Below, piece by piece: positions 36,142 through 45,350 of a DNA stretch of 64,000 bases. The notes under the pieces were generated by a model that saw nothing but the letters and a program-made list of their open reading frames with translations, searched no databases and had not been told where the DNA came from. Positions within the stretch are counted from its first letter, which is position 1. Each line of letters starts with the position of its first letter. A program made the translations under genes and the position numbers. The stretch is from Agrobacterium tumefaciens (GTDB lineage: Bacteria > Pseudomonadota > Alphaproteobacteria > Rhizobiales > Rhizobiaceae), in the NCBI RefSeq assembly GCF_013318015.2, contig NZ_CP115842.1:1797001-1861000 (forward strand), in the 5' to 3' direction.

Positions 36142-36933
36142 TCAAGAACATGAAAGTGTGAAAGCCCCGACCGCTTTCATATCGATATAGGTTTCGGCGG
36201 CAAGGTCGCTTGTTATCGCACCACAAAGACTGCCGGTGGTGACGATCTGTCCGCGCTTCAGCGTTCCATTCCTATTGAGCTTGGAATTGGCGAAAGCGAC
36301 GAGCGGGGCGAGCGGATCGATATTTGGGTGTTTCACCACCGCATCGAAACGAAGCTCTGTACCTTCGGTCACCGTCAGATGCGGCAGATCCCCGGTATTT
36401 TCGGCTAAGGTATTAATGATTGCCGCGTCGATTTCCGGCCCGAGAACAAACCCGCGATTGGCAAGGCGATCCGCCAGAAAGAGCGGGAAGGGGACCTGGT
36501 TCTTTTCCACCAACCGGTAGCCGAGCAGCTCGACGCCGAGGTGAACGGCGTCGATATGTGTCAATATATCGGCCCTGCTTAGCGGGGTTGCGGTTGCCGC
36601 GGGTATATCGGAGGCGAGGGTGAAACAGATTTCCACCTCGATGCCTTCAACGTCTCTTCCCGTAAAAGACGCGACGTTATCCTCATCGACGCCATAACAA
36701 TCGACCATCGGCGCAGCGACCGCGTTCCCGTCCGGCCGGATCGCCAGCTTCCAGCCTCCCACTGTTTTACCGGAAACTTCAACGAAAGCTCGTTGAACGG
36801 CAATGGCTTCCTCAAGGCCGTCTGGAACGAGGCCATCCGCCTGGATTGTCGCCAGCGCAATTTTGCTGCTGTTCAAGCCTGCTTTCACAAGGCCCTGGGC
36901 CAGTTTTTCGATCGCCGTCATTCCAGTCATCAT
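36142..36933 (-). CDS. 2-keto-4-pentenoate hydratase / oxaloacetate decarboxylase-like (MhpD family)
   Basis: 263 residues of the MhpD/FAH superfamily: KTVGGWKLAI, VEGIEVEICFTLASD (metal-binding Glu pair), LTHIDAVHLGVELLGYR, and RGFVLGP. The reaction in characterised members is hydration of 2-hydroxypenta-2,4-dienoate in meta-cleavage of aromatics, or decarboxylation of the related 4-oxalocrotonate. Start could be the first, second or fifth residue Met. It is the last gene of a minus-strand series (SDR, DUF4286-like, broken FAH, MhpD), twelve nt after the pseudogene stop. Confidence 0.82.
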   Translation of the reverse strand: MMTGMTAIEKLAQGLVKAGLNSSKIALATIQADGLVPDGLEEAIAVQRAFVEVSGKTVGGWKLAIRPDGNAVAAPMVDCYGVDEDNVASFTGRDVEGIEVEICFTLASDIPAATATPLSRADILTHIDAVHLGVELLGYRLVEKNQVPFPLFLADRLANRGFVLGPEIDAAIINTLAENTGDLPHLTVTEGTELRFDAVVKHPNIDPLAPLVAFANSKLNRNGTLKRGQIVTTGSLCGAITSDLAAETYIDMKAVGAFTLSCS

Positions 36934-36945
36934 CCCTCATTCTGT

Positions 36946-37588
36946 CTATTGGCCGAATGCTGTCACGATTTGGCGCTGCTTGCCAAGGCCATCAATGCCA
37001 AGTTCGACGACATCTCCGGCTTTCAGGAAGACCGGCGGCCTCATTCCAAGGCCGACGCCCGGTGGTGTGCCGGTCGTGACTCCATTGGCCGCCGCGCTCG
37101 ATCTGGAAGGCGCGCTCCGAAACGTCGTGACAGACGCAATAACCGGCGACGACGGAAAGCGCGTCCTTTTCGCTGACATTGTAGGCGGGCTCGCCGATTA
37201 CGAAGGCGATTTCCACTTCCCAGTCGGTTTTTTCCGAATCCTTCAGCAGCACGATCGGATCATTCGGCCCGGAAATGCAGGAGGTGTGTTTGTTGAACAG
37301 CACCGGCTCCTCCGGGATCGGCGTGTTGGTTTCGAGTGCGTGGTCGCTGTAATTCAGGCCGACTGCCACGAAATTTCCGACTGCGCCGACACAGGCGCCG
37401 ATCCTGACATCTGGTGACACGATGGGAAGTGATGAGAGGTCGATTTTGCCAAGGTCAGCCAGAGAACGGCGCGAAAGCGTCTGACCGGTGATGTCGGTGA
37501 TAACGGAAGAGAGATCGCGGATATTTCCATCGGCATCGATTGCTGCCGGCCTTTCATGACCGGATGGGCCACAACGGAGAAGTTTCAT
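36946..37588 (-). pseudogene. Fumarylacetoacetate-hydrolase family gene with internal deletion
   Basis: The 5' part encodes a normal FAH-family start (MKLLRCGPSGHERPAAID... VGLNYSDHA... SGPNDPIVLL, DWEVEIAFVIG, CHDVSERAFQIERGGQW). Just after GGQW the reading changes to unrelated sequence, while a second frame on the same strand picks up the family's C-terminus (TTGTPPGVGLGMRPPVFLKA, GDVVELGIDGLG) to a TAG at 36946. Intact members carry about 65-70 residues between these points (ADTFGP... to the GDVI segment). So ~200 nt are missing and the two halves are out of frame. The product cannot be an active hydrolase, though a 198-residue truncated protein could be made. Confidence 0.85.
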
Positions 37589-37598
37589 GCTGTTTTCC

Positions 37599-38285
37599 TT
37601 ATGCTGCCGATTGCTGAAGGGCGTTTTCGCCCAGCGAAAATTCGAGCCGGTAAAGCCCGCTTTCCACCGACCCCGTCAGCTCCTGTTTCGACAGTTTATG
37701 TGCCAACGCGTCGCTGGCATTCGTTACGGAAAGGGCGGAGCCGCCTTCGATGAGGATGATCCAGTTGGGCACGCCCACCTGCCGACCCTTTCGCTCTGCT
37801 GTCGCAAGGCTGCTTGCGCCATTGTCCGCAATGCACAGGTGCACGCCGCTGACGCCGTTCAGTTTGCCGATCTCGGTCAGCGCTTGTGATAGCGCATATC
37901 GCAACGCTGCCTTCCGCCCATCGGCGGCATCAAACCGGAAGGTGGCGATAAAGCCGCCGTCACCACATGCATGGGAGTATTCGGTGTTGCACACGCCGCG
38001 CGTCGTGTTGCGAAAGTCGGCGGTCGATTTTTTAGTCCAGGGCGTGGGGCTGTTCAGCCGCTCCAGGTAGGGCTGGCCAACCAGCACCTGTGCGTCCGCC
38101 GCTTCGTAGAGCGTGAAATATTCCGGCGTGCCCTGTTCGGCGACATAGCGGCGTCCGCGCAGGAAGCCGGGGATCGTCACGCGTTCCGGAATATGCTCGC
38201 GATTATGCCATTCGATGAAGTTTTCGCGGCCTTCCGGCAAGATGTCGTTCCAGATGGCGACGACGGCTTTTCCCAAAAGAGACAT
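37599..38285 (-). CDS. DUF4286-like (EthD-related) hypothetical protein
   Basis: 228 residues, two ferredoxin-like halves: AVVAIWNDILPEGRENFIEWHNREHIPERVTIPGFLRG resembles the dimeric alpha/beta-barrel DUF4286/EthD type with conserved WHNxEHIPER, and the second half ends in a strand-rich region. No signal peptide. Characterised roles are lacking; members sit in catabolic clusters such as this one. It is 11 nt upstream of the broken FAH gene and 9 nt downstream of the SDR gene on the minus strand. Confidence 0.7.
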   Translation of the reverse strand: MSLLGKAVVAIWNDILPEGRENFIEWHNREHIPERVTIPGFLRGRRYVAEQGTPEYFTLYEAADAQVLVGQPYLERLNSPTPWTKKSTADFRNTTRGVCNTEYSHACGDGGFIATFRFDAADGRKAALRYALSQALTEIGKLNGVSGVHLCIADNGASSLATAERKGRQVGVPNWIILIEGGSALSVTNASDALAHKLSKQELTGSVESGLYRLEFSLGENALQQSAA

Positions 38286-38293
38286 AGGTTACC

Positions 38294-39043
38294 TCAATAT
38301 GTTGCACGACCGCCGGACAGGTCAAAAACCGCGCCGGTCGAAAAACTGCATTCGGAAGAAGAGAGCCAGGCCACCATACTGGCGACCTCGGCGGGTTCGA
38401 GAAATCGGCGCATCGGGATGCGCGAGAGAATATCGTCCAGCCGTTCCTTCGGCGCGTCGATGCTCATCGCCGTCAAGGAAGCGGCGGGTGTGATGGCGTT
38501 GACAAGGATGTCCGATGTCGCCAGTTCCTTGCCGAGGCTTTTCGTCAGCGCCACCAACCCCGCCTTGGCGGCGCTGTAGGCGGCGGCCTGATGCATGCCC
38601 TCTTTTGCCTGGATCGAAGCGACATTGACGATGCGGCCGGCGCGGCTCCTCTTCGCCGTCTCGATCATCAGCGGTACGAGGGCACGGCAGACAAGAAACG
38701 AACCGATGAGATTGACGTCGATGATCCGACGGAATTCCTCCACCGGAATTTTCCAAAGCGGCGCGACATTGCCGACAATGCCGGCATTGTTGACAAGAAT
38801 ATCGAGCCTGCCGAGTTGGGTGCGCAACTCGGCGGTAGCCACGTCGATGCTTTTAGGTTCGGTAATGTCGACACCGGATGACGGAAGGCCGGCAAACTGG
38901 TGTTGTTTTACGCAGGCTGGCAGGTCCCAATGGACGACCGTCGCTCCGCAGTCGCGAAGGCGCTGGCTGATGGCGGTGCCAAAGCCGCCCGCAGCGCCGG
39001 TAACAACCGCCACCTTGCCCTCTAAATCATAATATGTGGACAT
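38294..39043 (-). CDS. Short-chain dehydrogenase/reductase
   Basis: 249 residues with the classical SDR plan: VVTGAAGGFGTAI (cofactor Gly motif), NNAGIVGNV, catalytic Ser in IVNVASIQA, and YSAAKAGLVALTKSLG (Tyr-x3-Lys). The C-terminus GAVFDLSGGRATY is usual. It oxidises or reduces a hydroxy/keto group with NAD(P)H. In an operon with the DUF4286-like, FAH-family and MhpD-family genes it probably served a hydroxy-acid or aromatic pathway. Confidence 0.9.
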   Translation of the reverse strand: MSTYYDLEGKVAVVTGAAGGFGTAISQRLRDCGATVVHWDLPACVKQHQFAGLPSSGVDITEPKSIDVATAELRTQLGRLDILVNNAGIVGNVAPLWKIPVEEFRRIIDVNLIGSFLVCRALVPLMIETAKRSRAGRIVNVASIQAKEGMHQAAAYSAAKAGLVALTKSLGKELATSDILVNAITPAASLTAMSIDAPKERLDDILSRIPMRRFLEPAEVASMVAWLSSSECSFSTGAVFDLSGGRATY

Positions 39044-39105
39044 GTTTTAAACCATTGTTCCGCGTGCCAGCCCGGCGGCATCCGCCGGACTGGGAGCATC
39101 CGTGC

Positions 39106-40095
39106 TTATTTGGCGATCAGGCCGTTGGTGAAGAAGGCGTTTGCCGGCATATCGGTCTTGATGTCCTGATATTCCTTCATCAGGTCGAGTGTCTGCTGCC
39201 AGTCGGCAACAGCCATTTCTCCGAGCGGTGCGGAGGGGGCCGTGGGCGACGGCAGAAGCTTGAGCGAGATTTCAAGCTGCTCTTTGAGGAGTTTCGGATC
39301 GCCGGTAGGCTTTTCCTTGACCGCTGCCGCAACCGCCGCATCAGGATCGGCCTTGGCCGCTTCGATGGATTTCAGCGATGCCGCGACGAAACGTTTGACG
39401 AGGTCCCCATTGTTGTCGATGAGCTTCGTGTTGGTGACGATGGTCAGGCCCTGCGTGTTCACACCGAGTTCCGCAAAGGAAAACACCTTCTGTTGCAGGC
39501 CTTTGGAATTCAGAACCACCACCTGGTTTTCAAGCCCGCCGAGGATGCCTGCTGCGCGATCCTGCATGATGGCGATGATCTTGCCGGGGCCATCCACATT
39601 CAGAATGTTGACCTTGGAGGAGTCGACGCCGTTTTTCTTCCAGATGGCTGGCAAGAGGGCGAGAGATGCTTCGCCGGCACTGGCGGCGACCGTCTTTCCT
39701 TCCACGTCCTTTATGGAGTTCACGCCGGAATCCGCCCGGAACGTCATCGCATAAGGCGAGGTATTGAGCAGGCCAAGCACGGATTTGACAGGCGCGCCTT
39801 TCGAAGCGCCGGCAATCACGCTGCCGCCATCGGCAATGCCGAACATATCGCCGCCGGTTGCGACGGATTGCACGGTGCGTGCCGAACCCTGACCTTCGCC
39901 GATTTGCAGATCAATGCCGGCATCCTTGTAGAAGCCTTTTTCCGCGCCGTAATAAAAGATGGTGTGGACGCCACTCAAAAGGAAATTGAGGCGGAGCGTC
40001 ACCTTGTCTTCGGCTGCGGCCGATTGCACACCCGCCAGGCCGACGGTAAGGGCAAGCACGCCGCCCGCCAGTGTTTTCTTCATTGTATTAAACAT
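39106..40095 (-). CDS. NMT1/SsuA-type ABC solute-binding protein
   Basis: 329 residues. Signal peptide MFNTMKKTLAGGVLALTVGLAG..., cleavage near AAAED. The mature protein starts KVTLRLNFLLSGVHTIFYYGAEKGFYKDAGID, the NMT1/THI5-like opening of nitrate/sulphonate/pyrimidine and aromatic-acid binding proteins. AGGAGG stands 8 nt before the ATG. The permease gene lies directly upstream on the same strand (32 nt), while the ATPase is divergent. The ligand is unknown; the surrounding catabolic genes suggest an aromatic or N-heterocyclic compound. Confidence 0.88.
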   Translation of the reverse strand: MFNTMKKTLAGGVLALTVGLAGVQSAAAEDKVTLRLNFLLSGVHTIFYYGAEKGFYKDAGIDLQIGEGQGSARTVQSVATGGDMFGIADGGSVIAGASKGAPVKSVLGLLNTSPYAMTFRADSGVNSIKDVEGKTVAASAGEASLALLPAIWKKNGVDSSKVNILNVDGPGKIIAIMQDRAAGILGGLENQVVVLNSKGLQQKVFSFAELGVNTQGLTIVTNTKLIDNNGDLVKRFVAASLKSIEAAKADPDAAVAAAVKEKPTGDPKLLKEQLEISLKLLPSPTAPSAPLGEMAVADWQQTLDLMKEYQDIKTDMPANAFFTNGLIAK

Positions 40096-40126
40096 TTTAT
40101 CCTCCCTTTTTAATTAAAGTCCTGGT

Positions 40127-40930
40127 TCAGGTCGTGCTCTTGCCCACGGTGAAATCATCTCGGCGCTGGGAAACATGCCAGGGGATGGCAAAGCGCTCGA
40201 TCAATTCCACAATCCCGTAGAGAAGCAGGCCAAGCAGGCTCAGCACGATGATGACGGCGAAGGTCATGCTGGTGTTCATGTTGCCGTTGTAATTTAGAAG
40301 CAGATATCCGAGCCCGTTATCGGAGGCGACGAACTCCGCCACCACGGCTGCAGTGGCCGAAAGTGCGGCAGCGACCTTAAATCCCGCAAAAAGGGAGGGC
40401 AGGGCGCCCGGCAGTTCCACTTTCCAGAAAATCGTCAGGCGTCCGGCCCGATAGCTTTTGGCGAGATCGTAGACCTCCGGCTCGATGGATTTGAAGGCCA
40501 CGATGGAGTTGACGACGATCGGGAAAAAGGAAAGCAGGAAGACCAGCAGGATTTTGGACGGCAGGCCGAAGCCGACCCAGATGATGAAAAGCGGTGCGAT
40601 GGCGATCTTCGGGATGATTTGCAGGATTACCAGCAGCGGGTAAAATATCGCCTCGAAGGCACGCGAATAGACCACCAGAAGCGCAAGAAGCGTTCCCATG
40701 GCCACCGCCACCAGAAAGCCCAGCACCATCGGTTGTAGCGTATAAAGCGATGCCGTGAACACGATCGGTATATTGTTAAAAAGGTCCGCAAACACTCTGC
40801 TCGGGGCCGGCAGAATATATTCCGGCACCTTGAGCGCTCTCACCGCAATCTCCCACACGACCCCTGCGCCCACGAGACTGGCCATCGTGTGGACTTGGCC
40901 TTTGACGGCCCCCATGACTTTCGAAAACAT
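40127..40930 (-). CDS. ABC transporter permease (SsuC/TauC type)
   Basis: 267 residues from the Met at 40930, which has GGAGG 6 nt upstream; the longer open frame to 41140 is not convincing. Six hydrophobic spans; the coupling loop reads YDLAKSYRAGRLTIFWKVELPGALPSLFAG, ending with the GYLLLNYNGNMNTS loop. It pairs as a homodimer with the NMT1-type binding protein encoded downstream and the divergent ATPase. Confidence 0.9.
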   Translation of the reverse strand: MFSKVMGAVKGQVHTMASLVGAGVVWEIAVRALKVPEYILPAPSRVFADLFNNIPIVFTASLYTLQPMVLGFLVAVAMGTLLALLVVYSRAFEAIFYPLLVILQIIPKIAIAPLFIIWVGFGLPSKILLVFLLSFFPIVVNSIVAFKSIEPEVYDLAKSYRAGRLTIFWKVELPGALPSLFAGFKVAAALSATAAVVAEFVASDNGLGYLLLNYNGNMNTSMTFAVIIVLSLLGLLLYGIVELIERFAIPWHVSQRRDDFTVGKSTT

Positions 40931-40977
40931 GTTTCCTCCCGAAATTGCCCGGCCGTTCACCGCGCAATTTTTGATAT

Positions 40978-40992
40978 TGGAACAATGTTCCA
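40978..40992. promoter_or_regulatory. Perfect 15-bp palindrome, candidate IclR operator
   Basis: TGGAACA-A-TGTTCCA lies in the 132-nt divergent gap between permease and ATPase genes, 48 nt before the permease start. This is close to the GGAA..TTCC cores bound by several IclR-family proteins, and an IclR gene follows the ATPase, so one site could govern both transcripts. Confidence 0.65.
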
Positions 40993-41062
40993 TATGGACT
41001 GATGTTTCGTCAAGTGGTAATTCAGGCAGGACAAGAGAATTGGAATGCAGCGGGAGGAGTGC

Positions 41063-41872
41063 ATGTTGCAGAAGAAGACCGAAAGGAAGACCTATGAGGC
41101 GGGCGTTTTGCTGGAGGGTGTCAGTAAATATTTCGGGCACCCGGATGCGCCGGTCGTGGCGCTGGAAAAGCTCGACCTGACGATTGGCGACGGGGAGTTC
41201 GTGGCAATTGTCGGCCCTTCCGGCTGCGGCAAATCAACGATGATGCGGCTGATCTCACGGCTTTCGCACGCCAGCACCGGAAAGATTTCCCTTTTTGGCG
41301 ATGTTTCAAATAACCCGCCGCCCGGCATGAGCATCGTTTTCCAGAATCACGTGCTTCTGGCCTGGAGAACGATTATCGATAATGTGCTGTTCCCGGCCGA
41401 AATGACCGGCAGAAACCGTGAGGAACTGAGACCCCACGCATTGGCGCTTCTTCAATCCGTCGGCCTGAAAGACTTTGCCAACCGGTATCCGCACGAACTA
41501 TCCGGCGGCATGAAACAGCGCGCATCCATTGCGCGTGCGCTTCTGCTTCAGCCCAGGCTTTTGCTGATGGATGAGCCTTTCGGTGCGTTGGATGCGCTGA
41601 CGCGCGAACAGATGCGTATCGACCTTGAAGCGCTCTGGCTGAAAAATCGTATGACGGTGGTGTTCATCACCCATTCCATCGACGAGGCGGTTCTTCTGGC
41701 GGACCGCGTCATAGTCATGACGCCGCGGCCGGGCCGAATTGAAAAAGTGCTGGAGATCGACATGCCGCGTCCGCGTGGACTGGCGGCACGGCGCGAGCCG
41801 GAATTTATCGAAAAATCCGAGGAGATCACCGAGATATTCCTATCGCGCGGCATTCTGCAGCCCCATGCCTGA
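41063..41872 (+). CDS. ABC transporter ATP-binding protein (SsuB/TauB type)
   Basis: 269 residues from the ATG preceded by GGGAGGAG; an ATG six codons earlier is in frame. Walker A GPSGCGKST, Q-loop IVFQNHVLLAWRTI, signature LSGGMKQRASIARA, Walker B LLLMDEPFGALDALT, switch H in FITHSIDEAV. It powers the permease encoded divergently. There are no extra C-terminal domains, as usual for this class. Confidence 0.92.
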   Translation: MLQKKTERKTYEAGVLLEGVSKYFGHPDAPVVALEKLDLTIGDGEFVAIVGPSGCGKSTMMRLISRLSHASTGKISLFGDVSNNPPPGMSIVFQNHVLLAWRTIIDNVLFPAEMTGRNREELRPHALALLQSVGLKDFANRYPHELSGGMKQRASIARALLLQPRLLLMDEPFGALDALTREQMRIDLEALWLKNRMTVVFITHSIDEAVLLADRVIVMTPRPGRIEKVLEIDMPRPRGLAARREPEFIEKSEEITEIFLSRGILQPHA

Positions 41873-41986
41873 ACCGGCGGCGTCTCCTTGGTTTTCGTTG
41901 AAGCCAAAGACGCCGCAACAGCCTATTTTCGCATCGCCTTGGGGTTCCCTCCCGATAGTGGCCGTGCACGTCGACCGGAGAGTGAG

Positions 41987-42796
41987 ATGGAAAAGACGAT
42001 CAATGTACCAAGCGGCGGTGTCGAGCGGACGATCGCCATGCTGGAGCTTCTTGCCTTGGCCGAGGAGCCGCTGAAGCTTTCCGATGTCGCACACCAGCTC
42101 GATATTCCCAAAAGCGCTTGCCACCGTATCCTGACATCGCTCATCGACAACGGCTGGGCGTGGCAGAGCCCGGAAAGCGATTGTTATGCGTTGACCATGC
42201 GCATGGCGCTGGTGGGTCAGAAACAGCTGGCGCGTCTGCAGGTATCGGATCTGCGCCAGCCGATCCTCGACGATCTTGCGGAGCGCACCCGTGAACTCGT
42301 TCGCCTGACCGCCGTGCAGAACAACACTCTCGTGTGGGTCGGCTCGGCGCGCGGCCGCCGTTCCGGTCTGGTATTCGAGCCCGATATGAGCGCCGGCATC
42401 GTTCCGTACGCTACGGCGAACGGCAAGATATGGCTGGCCAGCCTCGAAAGGGAGCGGGCGCTCAGGATTGCGCTCGAGGCCGGACTTGGCCAACCCGGCC
42501 AGCAGGCTGCCAACGCCATCAACACGATTGAAGCGCTCAACAAGGAACTGGACGCTGTTTCTCGCCTCGGTTACGGCCGTGCGGTTGGCGAAGCCGAGGA
42601 AGGGGTAGGGGCAATCGCAGTTGCCATCCGTCAGGATAAGGAAGTTGTCGGCACCATGAGCGTTGCCGCGCCGCTCACGCGGTTGACCGATGAGCGTGTG
42701 GCGGAAATTCTGCCGCTTCTGGTGAGGGCAGCGAGCGATATGGAAATCGCCTGGAAATCGCCTGGTAATCGGCGTCAACCGGCCGAAAGCACGTGA
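41987..42796 (+). CDS. IclR-family transcriptional regulator
   Basis: 269 residues. An N-terminal winged helix (LKLSDVAHQLDIPKSACHRIL) is followed by the IclR effector domain (ELVRLTAVQNNTLVWVGSARGRRSG, PYATANGKIWLAS, GVGAIAVAIRQDKEVVGTMSVAAP). I start at ATG 41987 with GGAG upstream; the open frame begins 99 nt earlier. It is 114 nt after the ATPase and probably controls the importer and the minus-strand catabolic genes through the palindrome at 40978. Confidence 0.9.
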   Translation: MEKTINVPSGGVERTIAMLELLALAEEPLKLSDVAHQLDIPKSACHRILTSLIDNGWAWQSPESDCYALTMRMALVGQKQLARLQVSDLRQPILDDLAERTRELVRLTAVQNNTLVWVGSARGRRSGLVFEPDMSAGIVPYATANGKIWLASLERERALRIALEAGLGQPGQQAANAINTIEALNKELDAVSRLGYGRAVGEAEEGVGAIAVAIRQDKEVVGTMSVAAPLTRLTDERVAEILPLLVRAASDMEIAWKSPGNRRQPAEST

Positions 42797-42853
42797 TATC
42801 ACGGGGATGTTCAATAAGGATCGGGCGGCAATGCCGCCCGATAAATGGTTGAC

Positions 42854-44617
42854 TTAGGCTACGTCCGCATCGAACTGGATGCTGTGCAGGCGCTTATAGA
42901 GACCATCGGTTGCGAGCAGCTCGCGACGGCTTCCTTGCTCGACAACCTGACCATTATCCATCACGACAATCTTGTCGGCGCGGTTAATCGTGGAGAGCCG
43001 GTGGGCAATGACAATCGAGGTCTTGTTGAACGTCAACCGCTCAAGCGCGTCCCGAACAAGCGCTTCGGATTCCGAATCGAGCGCGCTCGTTGCTTCGTCG
43101 AGGATCAATATGTCCGCATCTCTCAGCATGGCGCGGGCGATGGCAACACGCTGACGCTGGCCACCGGACAGGCCGGAGCCGTTTTCGCCAAGCTTGCTGT
43201 CATAACCATTAGGCATGTTCATGATGAAATCATGCGCATTAGCCGCTCTTGCCGCAGCAATGATTTCCTCATCGGTAGCGTTGTCGCGACCGACGGAAAT
43301 GTTATGCTTCACCGTTCCCGAGAAAAGGAAGGTTTCCTGGCCGACGTAAGAAACATGCTCGCGCAGGCTGGCGAAGGACACATCGCGCAAATCCATTCCG
43401 TTGATCTCGACGGAACCGCTTTGTGGATCGTAAAGACGCATCATGAGGTTGATGATCGTTGACTTGCCACTACCGGAAGGGCCGACAAGGGCCGTCATCT
43501 TTCCACCCTCGAACAGGACGCTGACATCCTTCAGAACCGGCTGGTTAGAAACATATTCGAAGCTGACGTTCTTGAGCTCCACATTGCCGCTTGCCTTGGG
43601 GAGCGGCAAAGCGTCGGTCTTTTCCGTGAGCGTGAGAGGTGCATCGAGCACCTCAAACATCATGCGTACACCGATCATCCCACCTTCTATCTGGACTCGC
43701 ATACGGGCAAGACGCTTGGCTGGCTCATAGGCGAGAAGCAGGGCAGTAATGAAGGCCATCAAGTCGCCCGGCGATCCGCCTTTTTCGAGAACGGTATAAC
43801 CGGACACGGCGATGACGGCGGCAATGGCGAGACCGGACAGCGTCTCCATGATCGGGCTTGTTGCCGCTTCAAGCTTTGCAATGCCATTGGCGCGATGCTC
43901 AACGTCGGACACAGCCTTGTTCATGCGCTGGCGCATCAGATTTTCGAGAGAGAACGCCTTGATGACGCGAACGCCAATGCTGGTCTCTTGTACGACATTG
44001 ACTATCTCGCCCAGCGAAGCAAGTTCCGCCTCCATGATTTTTCGAACGCGACGCAGTACGAGACGAACGCTGAAAATCGCGATCGGACCAATAATCATGG
44101 AAATCGCGCTCAGAAGAAAATTCTGCGCGAACATTACTACGATCAGCCCAAGAAGGGAGAAAAGATCGCGAACAAAAGAGGTCACGATAGTGTCGATGAC
44201 GTTGCGCGCCGATTGAGCATTGTATGTTACACGGACTAGCAACTCCGAGGATGGCAAATTCTGAAAGAAGGATACACCTTGTTTCAAAAGCCGATCGTAG
44301 ATTTTTCGCTGCTGCTCGGCAACGATGCTGTTGCCCGCCTTGCTGAGATAATAACTCTGCACAAAAGTCGCGAGACCTTTTATTATAAAAATCGCCGCTA
44401 CTGCAAAAGCGATCTCGAGAACAACATCGAAGCCTTTCTTCAGATAGACACTATTGACAATGTCACGCATTATCCAGGCACTGAGAGAAGTCATGCCTGC
44501 GACGACGATCATCGCTGCGATCGCAGCCGAATACCACCCAACGTGTTTTTTGAAGTTCTCTTTGAAAAGCCGAGTCAACAGCTTCTTGTCGGCTGCCGAC
44601 AGAAAGGATCCTATCAA
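42854..44617 (-). CDS. MsbA-type ABC exporter (lipid/polysaccharide flippase-like)
   Basis: 587 residues: six-span exporter domain (about 25-320; WYSAAIAAMIVVAGMTSLSAW, ETLSGLAIAAVIAVSGYTVL) fused to an ATPase with Walker A GPSGSGKST, Q-loop YVGQETFLFSGT, signature LSGGQRQRVAIARAM, Walker B ILILDEATSALD and switch His in AHRLSTI. This half-size layout works as a homodimer exporting lipids or lipid-linked sugars. It stands at the start of a polysaccharide island, which fits export of a glycolipid, but there is no direct evidence of the cargo. Confidence 0.9.
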   Translation of the reverse strand: MIGSFLSAADKKLLTRLFKENFKKHVGWYSAAIAAMIVVAGMTSLSAWIMRDIVNSVYLKKGFDVVLEIAFAVAAIFIIKGLATFVQSYYLSKAGNSIVAEQQRKIYDRLLKQGVSFFQNLPSSELLVRVTYNAQSARNVIDTIVTSFVRDLFSLLGLIVVMFAQNFLLSAISMIIGPIAIFSVRLVLRRVRKIMEAELASLGEIVNVVQETSIGVRVIKAFSLENLMRQRMNKAVSDVEHRANGIAKLEAATSPIMETLSGLAIAAVIAVSGYTVLEKGGSPGDLMAFITALLLAYEPAKRLARMRVQIEGGMIGVRMMFEVLDAPLTLTEKTDALPLPKASGNVELKNVSFEYVSNQPVLKDVSVLFEGGKMTALVGPSGSGKSTIINLMMRLYDPQSGSVEINGMDLRDVSFASLREHVSYVGQETFLFSGTVKHNISVGRDNATDEEIIAAARAANAHDFIMNMPNGYDSKLGENGSGLSGGQRQRVAIARAMLRDADILILDEATSALDSESEALVRDALERLTFNKTSIVIAHRLSTINRADKIVVMDNGQVVEQGSRRELLATDGLYKRLHSIQFDADVA

Positions 44618-44996
44618 GTTTGTATTCCTCAGTTTGTTCGCGCAGCTTGGCTAGGTCTTATAGATATGCCTAAAAGCGAACGATGTCCGGAAAATCGTTC
44701 AGCACACCGTCTATCTTGACTCGGTCAGATATAAATTACCGCATCGGACGGAACCCCGGATAGTTGAGCTCAGTGGGTCTCCATAGTGTCGGCAGCCTGA
44801 TAATGTTATAGTGCGCGCCTGTCAACTATGAAACCCTTCTGTATAACGGTGGACTATGAAGTTGCACGTCTGGGCTTGTGAGCCAGTTTATGGTTTCTTT
44901 CGTCCTTGGGCGGTTGCCGCTTCTGCTTTTGCTTTTGGTTTTGCTGCAACATGTCGCGCGTTCCTGAGCTCAGCAGTGCAAGTGCACTGCAAGGTC
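44618..44996. other. Gene-free stretch upstream of the exporter
   Basis: No credible gene. Holds the exporter's promoter region on the minus strand. The part from about 44880 is GC-rich and low in complexity, and leads into the left end of an IS remnant at 44997. Confidence 0.45.
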
Positions 44997-45049
44997 TGAA
45001 CCGCGCCGGGTTTGCCGGTGGCTCCAACTTCTGAGAAAGTGGATCCGAT

Positions 45050-45350
45050 ATGAGGAAGACAACAAACCAATTTCCACCGGAAGTCCGCGCCCGTGCGGTG
45101 CGGATGGTTTTGGATCGCCAAGGCGAATATTCCTCGCGATGGGCGGCGGTTTCCTAGATCGCCGCCAAGATCGGCTGCACGGCGCAGACGCTTAATGAAT
45201 GGGTGAAGAAGGCGGAAGTGGACGATGGTTTCCGGCCCGGACTCCCAAACCACGTGGCCCAGAAGATGAAGGCTCTGGAGCGGGAGAACCTCGAGCTTTG
45301 GCAGGCCAATGAGATACTGCGCAAAGCGTCCGCTTATTTCGCGACTAGCC
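45050..45350 (+). pseudogene. IS3-family transposase OrfA, broken
   Basis: Translates as [20 protein letters not shown]... helix-turn-helix ..[18 protein letters not shown].. and the leucine-zipper region [22 protein letters not shown], all standard OrfA features. An in-frame TAG interrupts it at about residue 35 (between AAVS and IAAK), and the frame runs into IS110 sequence after SAYFA, where OrfB should follow. Confidence 0.8.

Noticed and set aside
39034..40113. 359-codon plus-strand frame opposite the NMT1-type binding protein
   Set aside because: The minus strand encodes a signal peptide and a recognisable binding protein with AGGAGG; the plus frame has no ribosome site or known domain.
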